Assembly (NCBI RefSeq): GCF_014041935.1
Contig: NZ_CP059491.1
Span: 3,906,001-3,970,000, forward strand
DNA length: 64,000 nucleotides
Reading direction: 5' to 3'
Origin: Gordonia jinghuaiqii
GTDB lineage: Bacteria; Actinomycetota; Actinomycetes; Mycobacteriales; Mycobacteriaceae
Below, piece by piece: positions 36,601 to 44,815 of this stretch (position 1 is the first letter of the stretch; the number at the start of each line of letters is the position of its first letter). Both the position numbers and the translations under genes were made by a program. Under the pieces are notes generated by a model. That model ran no database searches and was not told where the DNA came from. It saw only the letters and a list, made by a program, of their open reading frames with translations.

Positions 36601-39600
36601 GCGCCCACCTGGTGTCGTACGTGACGATGACACCCGACGCCTCGGGCACCGCGGCGGGCGTCCGCGACCGGCTCGCCGACCGCCTTCCGCGGCACATGAT
36701 CCCCTCGGCCGTCATCGAACTCGACGAGATCCCGACCACGCCGATCGGCAAGGTGGATCTGCGGGCACTTCCGGCCCCCGACACCGAGTCACTCACCGGC
36801 GGCGTCATCTACGTCGCACCGCTGACCCCCACCGAGCGGGCCGTCGCCGACCTCGTCGCCGAGCGCCTCGAACTCGGGCCCGGCACGGTGGGCCGCCATC
36901 ACGACTTCTTCGATCTCGGCGGGAACTCGTTGCTCGCCACCCAGATCGTCGGTGCACTGGAACAGATCACCGGACGCCGGATACCCGTCCGCGAGGTCTT
37001 CGACCATTCGACCGTCGCCGGGATCGCCCGGCTCGCCACCGACCCGGCCGACGCCGCCGCCGCCGAGAGCGCCGGCGACACCCGCGCCCTGCCCCGCCTG
37101 CGGCACGATCCCGACGCCCCGGTGCGCCCCGGTCCCGCCCAGCAGCAGCTGTGGTTCCTCAATCAGCTCGCGATCGGCCACGACCCGGCCGGCCAAGTCA
37201 CTCAGGATTCGCAAAGTGGCTCGGCGACAGCCGATTATGCCATCGCCTTCGCCCTGGATCTTCGCGGTGAACTCGACGTCGACGCCCTCGCCGGGGCGAT
37301 GCGCCTCGCCGTCGAACGCCACGCGATGCTCCGAACCGTGTACCCCGACGACGACGGACGCCCGGTCCTCGACGTGCGCCCCGGCACCGAGGTCCCCATC
37401 GACCTGACGGTCGTCGACGCCACCGCCGGCGACTGGCCCGCCAGGGCGCGCGACCTCGCGCGACGCCCGTTCGACCTCACCGTCGACGTGCCACTGCGCA
37501 CGGTCCTGCACCGGATCGACGCCGATGCCACCCACCACAAGCTGACGGTGGTCATCCATCACATCGCCGCCGACGGGTGGTCGATGGCCCCGTTGCACCG
37601 CGACATCACCCGCGCCTACGCCGAGCTGCGATCCGGCACGGCCGCCCAGCAGTCCGGTGCCCGGCCGCTGCCCATCGACTATCGCGACTATCTGCGCTGG
37701 CAGGCCGAAAACCTGGACAACCAGGCCGATCTCGCCGAGTGGTGGCGGACCGAACTCGACGGGATCGATGTCGGTCCCATCCTGATCCCCGATGCACCCG
37801 CCGACGCCGTCCGCGCCGCCGACGCGGTGGAGGTCGACTTCGGATCCGACCTGCGCCGCGCACTGATCGACCTCGCCGGCGGCCGGGCCACCGAGTTCAT
37901 GAGCGTGCACGCACTGTTCGCGGCCCTGCTCCACCGTCTCCACGCCGACCCCCGGGTGCACGTCGAGGCGGGCGCGTCGGACATCGTGATCGGCACTCCG
38001 ATGGCCGGTCGCGCCGACCCACGCCTCGCCGACATCGTCGGCATGTTCGTCAACTCGGTGGTCCTGCGCACACCGGTCGACGGGCGTGCGGACTTCACCA
38101 CCCTGCTCGACTCGGTCCGCCATCGTGACCTCGAGGCGCTGTCGCAGTCCGACATGCCGTTCGAGCAGATCGTGTCGATGCTCAATCCCCCGCGCACCGG
38201 GCGCCATCCGGTGTTCCAGATCGCCCTCGCGTTCGACGCCGGGACCTCCGACACCGCGGGGCCCGCCTCCGCGCGCACCACGCTGCCGGGACTCGAGGTC
38301 GAGGCCGAGGAGGTCGAGACCGGTGCCGCCCGCTTCGATCTCGAACTCCGGGTTCGCGAAGGTCGCGCCCGGTTCACCTACGCGACCGACGTCTACACCC
38401 GCGAACGCATCACGGCCCTCGCGGCGATGCTCGTCGACCTCGCGCACGCCGTGGTGGCCAACCCCACCACCCCGCTCGACGACCTGCCGCTGGGCGGACT
38501 CGCCGTGCAGCGCCCAGAAGGACTGCCCCACAGTACGATCACGCCGCGCCATCTCGCCGACATCATCGACGACACCGCTCGTGCGCATCCGGACCGCGTC
38601 GCCGTCGAAGACGGCGACCGTGCCCTCACCTACGCCGAGATCGATCGGATCTCGGCGGGGTGGGCGCGGATCCTGCGCGAACTCGGCGTGGGCACCGAGG
38701 ACGTGGTCGCGATCGCGCTCGAACGCAGCCTCGAGTCGGTGATCGCCACCTGGGCGGTCGCCAGGACCGGAGCGGCGACCCTCCCGATCGACACGCGCTA
38801 CCCGGCCGAGCGGATCGCGCACATGATCACCGATTCCGGTGCGCTCATCGGCATCACCACCGCCGACCGCCGGACGACCGTGCCCCACGCGATCTGGTGG
38901 ATGACCCCGGAGGACCTGGCCGGCCCGCCCCCCGAGACGATCGGGGCCGAGAACACCGGGACACGACACACCGATTCGGTCGCCTACATCGTCTACACCT
39001 CGGGCTCGACCGGAAAGCCCAAGGGCGTCAGCGTGACCCACCGCGGACTCGCCGCTTTCAGCACCACCCAGCGGGAGCGGTACCGGGTGGGTCCGGGCGA
39101 CCGCACCCTGCTGTTCGCCTCCCCGTCCTTCGACGCCGCGATGCTGGAACTGCTGCTCGCGGTCGACGCGGGCGCGACGATGGTCATCGCCCCGACCTCG
39201 ATCTACGGTGGCGACGAGCTGGTCGAGTTCCTCGACGAGCACACGGTGACCCACGCGTTCATCACCCCGGCCGCTCTCGCCTCCGCCACGCCCGCTCCGT
39301 TGCCGCATCTGCGGACACTCGGTGTCGGCGGCGAGGCCAGCACACCGGAACTGGTGGCGCGCTGGGGAACCGGACGCAGATACATCAACAGCTACGGCCC
39401 CACCGAGACCACCATCGTGGCGGTGATGTCGGAACCGCTGACCTCGGGTGCACCGATCACCATCGGCACCCCTGTACACGACTGCACCGCACTCGTGCTG
39501 GACCACCGGCTGCAGCCGGTACCCGACCATGTCCCCGGCGAGCTGTACCTCACCGGTCCCGGTGTCGCACGCGGCTACCTCTTCCGCCGCGGGCTCACCG

Positions 39601-42600
39601 CCACCAGGTTCGTGGCCGGACCGGACACCGGCGGTCGCGTCATGTACCGCACCGGCGACATCGTCCACCGCACCGCCGACGGCGCACTGATCTATCACGG
39701 GCGCAGCGACAACCAGGTGAAGGTCCGCGGTTTCCGGATCGAACTCGACGAGATCGGTGCGGCACTCTCCGCTGCCGACGGGGTGGACTACGCGACCGTC
39801 GTCGTGCGCGGCCAGGGCGCGGCGGCAACGCTCGTCGGCTACGTCACCCGCACCGGCGACACCCTCGACACCTCGGCGGTTCTCGAGTCCGTCCGCCGCC
39901 GGCTGCCGCGACACATGGTGCCCGCGGCGGTCGTCGAACTGGACACCATCCCGATGACCGGCAACGGGAAACTGGACCATCGGGCGCTGCCCGACCCAGC
40001 CCACGCCGGGCCCGGATCGACCGCCCGCGCCCCGCGCACCGACACCGAGTCCGCACTCGTCCGGATCGTCGCCGACGTCCTCGATCTCCGTCCCGACGAT
40101 GTCGGCGCGACCGACGACTTCTTCCTGATCGGCGGCACCTCCCTGCAGGCCACCACGCTGGTCAGCCGGATCAACCGCGTGCACACCGGTGAGAAGCTGC
40201 GGGTGCGCGATGTGTTCGACCATCCGACCCCCGAGGCGCTCGCCGCGCTCGTCGCACTGCCCGAGGGCTGGGAGCCGCAGGGTGCAGGGGAAAACGGTGC
40301 AGGAGGATCCGGCGACGCACTGCCCGTGACCCGGCCGAGCACGTTCCCCCTGGCGCCCGTCCAGCGTCGGCTCTGGTCGATCGCCGCCGCCGCGCCGGAC
40401 TCCACCGAGTACCTGATGCCCTTCGTGTTACGCCTCCGCGGCGACCTCGACGTCGACGCATTGCGCGGCGCCCTGGTCGACGTGGTGGCCCGCCACACCA
40501 GCCTGCGGACCGTCTTCGAATTGGGTGACTCCGGGCCCGTCGGCCGAGTTCTCGACGACCCGGCCGCGGTGGTCGGTGACCTGCCGGTCCGCCGGACCGA
40601 CGATCCGATGGCCGAGATCGCACTGTCGGCGACCACACCCGTCGACCTGCTGCGCGATGCGCCGATGCGAGCCACCCTCGTCGCCGGCACGAGCACCGAA
40701 GAAACTGCGCCGGAACATCTTCTGGCTCTCGTCGTCCATCACATCGCGGCCGACGGCGCGTCGTTGCCGATCCTCGTCGCGGATCTGTGCCGGGCCTACG
40801 GCGAACGTCGCCGTGGCCGCACCGAACCCTGGGGACCCGCCGGCGTCGACTACCGCGATCATGCGGTCGAGAGCGCAACAGATCCGGCGATCGAGGAGGA
40901 TCTGCGGTACTGGACCGAGGCGCTCGCGCAGGCACCCGCGGAGACCACCGTTGCGCCGTCGGCGCATCCGGATGCCGAGACGCGCAGGTCCGGTCGACCC
41001 GGGCCCGGCGACGAGGACGGGTCGCGCCCGGCTGGCGAAGCGCGCTCGGTCACGTTGCCGATCGCGGCGCACACCCGCGCCGGCCTGGTCGCCTTCGCCC
41101 GCGAACAGTCCGCGACGCCGTTCTCCGTGCTGCACACCGCCCTCGCGATCCTGCTGCACCGCCTCGGCGTGGGTTCCGACCTGGTCATCGGCAGCCCGGT
41201 AGCCAACCGCGCCGGCACCGTCGACTCCACCCGGGACTACAGCGGCGTGGTCGGGATGTTCGTCAACGTCCTGCCGCTGCGGACCCGCCTACGGGCCGCC
41301 GACAGTGTCGCCGCGCTCGTGCATCGCGTCCGCGACGCCGACATCGACGCACTCGATCACCGCGGACTCCCCTTCGACGACGTCGTCGCGGCGGTGAACC
41401 CGTTGCGCGCCAACGGCCGTCACCCGATCTTCCAGGTCGCACTGTCGGTGCACGACTACTCGGTCGGGACGGCGGCGCCCGGGAATGCCGGCGGCCTGAC
41501 CGGGACGACGGTGACCATGGACGACGGCCTGCTGGCCGAGGTCTCCGAGTTCGAGTCCCCGGCAGCGAAGTTCGACCTGCAGGTCACGGTCACCGGGATG
41601 AATCCCGGCCGCGGCGACGCCGGTGGCGCCGCCATCCAGATCACCTACGACACCGCGCGATACGGCCACCATGACGCCGAACTGCTGGGCACACGCCTGA
41701 TGCGTGTCCTGCGCGGGATGCTCGGCGACCCCGGCCGCGCCATCGGCGACATCCGTATCACCGATCCGCTCGAGGTGGCCGAACGCAGTCCCGCCCTCGG
41801 CCCCGCGGGCAACCCACCCACCACGCTCGACGTCCTGTTCGGCGATGCGGTCCGACGCAACCCCGGGGGCATCGCCGCCATCGAGGCCCCGGGGACGCCG
41901 GGCGGTGAACCCGAGACGATCACGTATGCCGAACTCGACGCCCGGTCCAACCGATTGGCCCGCGTGCTGCTCGGCCGGGGCATCGGCGGACAGGCCGAAC
42001 CGGTGGCCGCGATGGCCGTGCAACGCTCGATCGACGCACTCGTGGCGATCTGGGCGATCGTGAAGGCGGGCGCGGCCTATGTTCCCGTCGACCCCAACTA
42101 TCCCGCCGACCGGATCGCCCACATGCTCGGCGACAGCGGCGCGCAGCTCGTCGTCACGACGTCGGCGTCGAAGGAACGGATCGCATCCGGAACCGGAACC
42201 CCGATGCTGGTCCTCGACGAGGACTCCACCCGCACCCGGATGAAGCACTCCTCGCCCGCCCCGATCACCGATGCCGAACGCGCATCGACGATCCGCCCGG
42301 ACCAGCTGGCCTACATCATCTACACCTCCGGTTCCACCGGGAAGCCGAAGGGCGTGCTGGTACCCCATGCCGGACTGCGTGCGGTGCACGACGAACTGGC
42401 CCGCCGGATGGGTCCGGGACCCACCTCGCGTGTGTTGCAGTTCGCCTCACCGAGTTTCGACGCATCGGTCCTGGAGTTCCTTCTGGCACTGTCGGGTTCG
42501 TCGGCCCTGGTGATCGTCGATCCGGATGTGTACGGCGGCGCGGCGCTCAGCGATGTCATCGATGCCCGGCAGGCCACCCACGCGTTCATCACCCCGGCCG

Positions 42601-44492
42601 CGGTGGCCAGCATGGATCCGGCCGCGGTGCCCTCACTGCGGGTCCTCGCCGTCGGCGGTGAGGCCTACGGCGCCGACCTGGTCCGGCGCTGGTCGCCGGG
42701 CCGGACCATGCTGAACGTCTACGGACCCACCGAGTCGACGATCATCACCACCGGCAGCCGATCGCTGACCCCCAACACACCGCTGACCATCGGCACGCCC
42801 AACAACGGCGTCGGCGCCCTCGTGCTCGACGAGCGACTGCATCCGGTGCCGCCCGGCGTCACCGGCGACCTCTATCTGATGGGCGCCCAGGTGACCCGCG
42901 GTTATCACGGCAGACCGGGGTTCACCGCGACCCGCTTCGTCTCCGCCCCGATGGTCACCGGACCGCGTTTCGCCGGCCACCGCATGTACCGCACCGGCGA
43001 TCTCGTCCGCTGGACCGACGACGGGCAACTCGTCTACGTCGGCCGCAGCGACACGCAGGTCCAGGTCCGCGGATTCCGGATAGAACTCGGCGAGATCGAC
43101 GAGGCGCTCGCCGCGGACCCGGACGTCGACTTCGCCATCACCCTGGTCGAGGGCACGGGAGGCGCTGCGACACTGCGCAGTTACGTCACGGCCACACGGG
43201 GTGCAACCCCGGACCCCGCCGAGCTCCGGCGTCACGCGGGCCGCCGGTTGCCGCGGCACATGGTGCCGGCCTCGGTGACCGTACTCGCGACCATCCCGCT
43301 GACCCCGACCGGCAAATTCGACCGGGCGGCGCTACCCGCCCACGTCTCCGACGCCCCGCGCAGGCAGCCCGCGCCGGGACTCGAGACGGCCGTCGCGCAG
43401 ACCTTCGCCGAGGTCCTGGAGGTCCCGATCGAGACCGTCGGCGCCGACGACGGGTTCTTCGATCTCGGCGGCAATTCGCTGATGGCCACGTCGGTGACCC
43501 GAAAGCTGACCGAACTGACCGGACACGACGTCTCGGCCGCGGCACTCTTCGGTGCGCCGAGCCCGGCCGAACTCGCGACCCTGCTCGACGGCGCGGAGGG
43601 AACGGCGGGGACACACGGAGAGTCCGCACGCCTGTCGTCGACCCTCGGACTCGACACACTTCTGCCCTTGCGCCGCAACGGACGTCACTCGACACGCTCG
43701 TCCGGCGCCGCCCAGACGCCACCGTTGTTCGTCGTCCATCCGGCGATCGGGCTGTCGTGGAGCTTCGCCGCGCTGCTGCCGCACCTGCCGGCCGATCGCG
43801 CGGTGTACGGGCTGCAACACCCGGCGCTGTCCGGCGGTCCGTTCCCGCACACGATCGCCGACCTGGCGGCCGAATACGTCGAACAGATCCGTGCGGTGGC
43901 GCCCGCCGGGCCGTACCACCTGCTCGGGTGGTCGTTGGGCGGGCTGATCGCGCATGAGATGGCCGTGCAGTTGCAGGAATCCGGCGAGTCCGTCGACCAG
44001 CTGACCCTGCTGGACAGCTACGTCGTCGCCGAACGACCGGATCTCGACACCGAGACCTCCATCGCCGAGTTGATGCGCGAATTCGGACTGGAACTGCCTG
44101 CGGGGACACGCCTCGGGGACGACCCCGACGAGCTCACCGTCGCCGACGTCCACCGCGTGCTCTCGGCGACCGGCGGTGCACTGGCCGGCCTCACCGTGGA
44201 CGCCCTCGCGGCCGTCCACGAGGTCTTCGGCCATGCCTCGCCACTGGCCCGGTCCTGGCGACCGCGCGTCTTCGACGGCGACATGACGTTCGTGACCGCA
44301 ACGGTCGACCCGCAACCGGGCGCACCCGCGGTCACCGACTGGCACTCGAAGGCCACCGGCCGGCTCGTCGAGGTCGAGACCACCAGCACCCATGCCCGCA
44401 TGGTGTTGCCGGAGAACGTATCCCAATGGATACATGCAATCGGAGGACGTCCCGGCACAACGGACGCCGCCACACACGAGGGGGAAGCATGA
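30660..44492 (+). CDS. Four-module nonribosomal peptide synthetase with thioesterase
   Basis: This 4610-residue NRPS reads C-A-T / C-A-T / C-A-T / C-A-T-TE. C domains: about 10-450, 1085-1530, 2150-2610 and 3230-3700, each with an intact HHxxxDG (HHIGYDG near 161, HHIAADG near 1215, 2300 and 3360). A domains: about 483-960, 1547-2040, 2630-3115 and 3720-4225, each with its TSGSTGKPKG-type loop. Carrier Ser motifs: GGSSL near 1014, GGNSL near 2082, GGTSL near 3154 and GGNSL near 4266. The TE has GWSLGG near 4423. No epimerase, methyltransferase or oxidase was seen. Read by eye, the A1 pocket is close to DVWHFSLID, which means serine; A2-A4 start DALF and cannot be assigned. A complete C domain with no loading module before it suggests an acyl or aryl starter. 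GTG at 30660 follows GGGAGG. Confidence 0.95.
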   Translation: MTTDDAIRHITDTELAIPMTAAQRGVFYAQQLEPDVPMTIDAFIEFRGDTSRPGGEDGDNPLVDVDPDIMQRAATLTEVETEASMLRLIPTDDGEPYMTIDHTRLVVLGREDFSAETDPRAAALAWIDRRRSQPTDLFSDPLLETHLLKLGPGHSIWYCRGHHIGYDGYAAMYLMLRVASHYTAIVDGTPPPVADTATMSDIAELDRAYRSSSKFADDREHWRQHLADLPEMTTLTSLSGPASPLSDVRSAVLDDELVTRIRDLGRAHRVRPASIITAVVAAYVARFTDRDEAMLSLPVAARDRDILRTSAGLISNVVPLRIPLDDSATVSDLLRAVNGEIKSAVRHQKFRHEDIAAHILGAAGARRGFFGPLVNVMLFFEHIDFGPLHGELNVLSTGPIEDVSVNVYDSFNGGMSLDLEANPNIYSPDEITTHHRRLVEFLGAVVTAPADTLVSHISMLTDAERTELSGHTTGERVDLGEKTLLDLLDGAAAGHAGSTAIIDGHGTGSLTHAEFTARAQSLAAALSVRGIGPESVVAVSLTRGVDQVLAVHSVIRAGAAFLPLDPAEPADRLEHILEVATPDLIITDAVLDELRKTTAPGRHAQPPRPAPDQAAYVLFTSGSTGKPKGVVITHRAIVNRLAWMQSRYPLDATDRVLQKTPSTFDVSVWEFFWPFTSGACLVVPSPDGHRDPWYLRDVIAERGVTTVHFVPSMLAAFAAALDDTDAAQLTSLRRIFTSGEALTSSAIAATAALTTAPVHNLYGPTEAAIDVTHHDACRADTAVVPIGSPVWNTTVHVLDHHLRPQPPGATGELYLGGVQLARGYRARADLTAARFVASPAGNGERLYRTGDLARLLPDGELEYLGRTDSQVKIRGQRVELGEIESAMGRLDGVTAAGVVIRDDLVADAPAVAGYVTGSGLEQRDLRAELRSALPEHMIPSAIMVLDTLPTTANGKLDRRALPRPELRTHREFVAPRTPLARLVARTVADVLDLHETTADGEPADDTPISLGDNFFDVGGSSLSATRVASRLTKATGHRVGIRAIFDAADLGGIVDALVDLGVDAADPTGRAGLDDATGGAGAAPTGPVPLSPAQHRLWLAARLDPAAAATYNMPFSVRLVGTLDIDALHQALTDVVRRHEPLRSVVVEHDGVPCISATDPQAVEIDLPVLGCADVAPSSDRDFAALPFDLGADLPIRARLVRTSDDDHRLTVVVHHIAADGWSLAPLAGDLAVAYRARREHAEPIWDALPVTYSQNSADRHAWLAGSDHAAAELDFWRDTLAGVPGESELPLDRPRAHTGTPGTSGASVTSTISAEDHRAVRALAADTEATVFMVLHAAVASLLRSLSQHSDIVVGTPVSGRGDADVDDLVGMFVNTLALRTDVDKDVGFAELLAQVRETDLNAFDNADMPFDRLVTELNPERSGNVHPFFQVSLALEDRSAIALEFAGLAATAARVVTGSTKFDLEFTFTELHEDSGDPAGIALEIGYATALFDRSTVAGLASRLGRIVHAALTEPNTPVGDLPVLEMHERLDLVPAVGAGRRPVEHLTGLLSAAAGSAPHRLAVTDGARSLTYRELDAASNALARVLIAGGAGPESHVAVALGRGVDWMITMWAVARAGAAWLPVDPAYPAQRIEHMLTDSGARLLVTDRASDPRPGTDLLTVTLDDPAVVERLAATSSAPVSDRERHGPLDVDQPAYLIYTSGTTGTPKGVVVSHRGLADFGAQQVTQYGITPESQTMHMASPSFDATVLEILMALAAGSTMHIVPPGIVGGAELAELMRSARISHAFLTPSVLTTMSPEDVPELEALVIGGEHPNPEVVRRWSAGPRLFNAYGPTETTVVAAVSAPISPDYTTLTIGRPIRGISAVVLDERLRPVAPGAVGELYIAGQHLARGYHGVRPLTSKRFIANPFGDPGERMYRTGDLVRWTAGHELEFRGRADHQTKVRGHRIELGEVDAALVADAAVLAAVTTTHGEGDRAHLVSYVTMTPDASGTAAGVRDRLADRLPRHMIPSAVIELDEIPTTPIGKVDLRALPAPDTESLTGGVIYVAPLTPTERAVADLVAERLELGPGTVGRHHDFFDLGGNSLLATQIVGALEQITGRRIPVREVFDHSTVAGIARLATDPADAAAAESAGDTRALPRLRHDPDAPVRPGPAQQQLWFLNQLAIGHDPAGQVTQDSQSGSATADYAIAFALDLRGELDVDALAGAMRLAVERHAMLRTVYPDDDGRPVLDVRPGTEVPIDLTVVDATAGDWPARARDLARRPFDLTVDVPLRTVLHRIDADATHHKLTVVIHHIAADGWSMAPLHRDITRAYAELRSGTAAQQSGARPLPIDYRDYLRWQAENLDNQADLAEWWRTELDGIDVGPILIPDAPADAVRAADAVEVDFGSDLRRALIDLAGGRATEFMSVHALFAALLHRLHADPRVHVEAGASDIVIGTPMAGRADPRLADIVGMFVNSVVLRTPVDGRADFTTLLDSVRHRDLEALSQSDMPFEQIVSMLNPPRTGRHPVFQIALAFDAGTSDTAGPASARTTLPGLEVEAEEVETGAARFDLELRVREGRARFTYATDVYTRERITALAAMLVDLAHAVVANPTTPLDDLPLGGLAVQRPEGLPHSTITPRHLADIIDDTARAHPDRVAVEDGDRALTYAEIDRISAGWARILRELGVGTEDVVAIALERSLESVIATWAVARTGAATLPIDTRYPAERIAHMITDSGALIGITTADRRTTVPHAIWWMTPEDLAGPPPETIGAENTGTRHTDSVAYIVYTSGSTGKPKGVSVTHRGLAAFSTTQRERYRVGPGDRTLLFASPSFDAAMLELLLAVDAGATMVIAPTSIYGGDELVEFLDEHTVTHAFITPAALASATPAPLPHLRTLGVGGEASTPELVARWGTGRRYINSYGPTETTIVAVMSEPLTSGAPITIGTPVHDCTALVLDHRLQPVPDHVPGELYLTGPGVARGYLFRRGLTATRFVAGPDTGGRVMYRTGDIVHRTADGALIYHGRSDNQVKVRGFRIELDEIGAALSAADGVDYATVVVRGQGAAATLVGYVTRTGDTLDTSAVLESVRRRLPRHMVPAAVVELDTIPMTGNGKLDHRALPDPAHAGPGSTARAPRTDTESALVRIVADVLDLRPDDVGATDDFFLIGGTSLQATTLVSRINRVHTGEKLRVRDVFDHPTPEALAALVALPEGWEPQGAGENGAGGSGDALPVTRPSTFPLAPVQRRLWSIAAAAPDSTEYLMPFVLRLRGDLDVDALRGALVDVVARHTSLRTVFELGDSGPVGRVLDDPAAVVGDLPVRRTDDPMAEIALSATTPVDLLRDAPMRATLVAGTSTEETAPEHLLALVVHHIAADGASLPILVADLCRAYGERRRGRTEPWGPAGVDYRDHAVESATDPAIEEDLRYWTEALAQAPAETTVAPSAHPDAETRRSGRPGPGDEDGSRPAGEARSVTLPIAAHTRAGLVAFAREQSATPFSVLHTALAILLHRLGVGSDLVIGSPVANRAGTVDSTRDYSGVVGMFVNVLPLRTRLRAADSVAALVHRVRDADIDALDHRGLPFDDVVAAVNPLRANGRHPIFQVALSVHDYSVGTAAPGNAGGLTGTTVTMDDGLLAEVSEFESPAAKFDLQVTVTGMNPGRGDAGGAAIQITYDTARYGHHDAELLGTRLMRVLRGMLGDPGRAIGDIRITDPLEVAERSPALGPAGNPPTTLDVLFGDAVRRNPGGIAAIEAPGTPGGEPETITYAELDARSNRLARVLLGRGIGGQAEPVAAMAVQRSIDALVAIWAIVKAGAAYVPVDPNYPADRIAHMLGDSGAQLVVTTSASKERIASGTGTPMLVLDEDSTRTRMKHSSPAPITDAERASTIRPDQLAYIIYTSGSTGKPKGVLVPHAGLRAVHDELARRMGPGPTSRVLQFASPSFDASVLEFLLALSGSSALVIVDPDVYGGAALSDVIDARQATHAFITPAAVASMDPAAVPSLRVLAVGGEAYGADLVRRWSPGRTMLNVYGPTESTIITTGSRSLTPNTPLTIGTPNNGVGALVLDERLHPVPPGVTGDLYLMGAQVTRGYHGRPGFTATRFVSAPMVTGPRFAGHRMYRTGDLVRWTDDGQLVYVGRSDTQVQVRGFRIELGEIDEALAADPDVDFAITLVEGTGGAATLRSYVTATRGATPDPAELRRHAGRRLPRHMVPASVTVLATIPLTPTGKFDRAALPAHVSDAPRRQPAPGLETAVAQTFAEVLEVPIETVGADDGFFDLGGNSLMATSVTRKLTELTGHDVSAAALFGAPSPAELATLLDGAEGTAGTHGESARLSSTLGLDTLLPLRRNGRHSTRSSGAAQTPPLFVVHPAIGLSWSFAALLPHLPADRAVYGLQHPALSGGPFPHTIADLAAEYVEQIRAVAPAGPYHLLGWSLGGLIAHEMAVQLQESGESVDQLTLLDSYVVAERPDLDTETSIAELMREFGLELPAGTRLGDDPDELTVADVHRVLSATGGALAGLTVDALAAVHEVFGHASPLARSWRPRVFDGDMTFVTATVDPQPGAPAVTDWHSKATGRLVEVETTSTHARMVLPENVSQWIHAIGGRPGTTDAATHEGEA

Positions 44493-44815
44493 CCAATCCG
44501 TTCGACGACACCGACGGGACCTTCCGGGTCCTGGTCAACCACGAGAACCAACACTCCTTGTGGCCCGAGTTCGCCCCGGTCCCCGACGGCTGGGACACCG
44601 TGTTCGGACCGTCCGGGCACGACGAGTGCCTGGAGTACGTCGAGGAGAACTGGCGAGACATGCGGCCCGCCAGCCTGATCCGGACCATGGAACGGTCACG
44701 GGGCCCCGAGAGCTCATCAGACACCGGACGCTCATCGGACACCGAACAGTCGGACAGCGAACGCGCACAGAAAACCGGAAGCGAGGTCACCCGTGGGGCG
44801 GCACAGTTTGGCTGA
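44489..44815 (+). CDS. MbtH-like protein (first copy)
   Basis: This 108-residue protein's first 70 residues are Mbt[41 protein letters not shown] and CLEYVEENWRDMRPASLI, with the invariant SLWP and the Trp pairs. MbtH proteins bind adenylation domains and are often needed for their folding and activity. Residues 72-108 are a Ser/Glu/Arg-rich tail not usual for the family (about 65-75 residues). ATG at 44489 overlaps the NRPS stop (ATGA), so this is the dedicated partner of the large synthetase. It overlaps the ABC ATPase gene by 23 bases. Confidence 0.95.
   Translation: MTNPFDDTDGTFRVLVNHENQHSLWPEFAPVPDGWDTVFGPSGHDECLEYVEENWRDMRPASLIRTMERSRGPESSSDTGRSSDTEQSDSERAQKTGSEVTRGAAQFG

Noticed and set aside
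36789..40223. 1144-codon open frame on the minus strand
   Set aside because: Antisense shadow of the first NRPS; composition is His/Gly/Asp/Val-rich and no motif is recognisable.
30660..44492. Epimerisation or dual C/E domains in the first NRPS
   Set aside because: Only four HHxxxDG domains occur, each directly before an A domain; no separate E domain follows any carrier. Dual C/E cannot be excluded by eye but nothing points to it.
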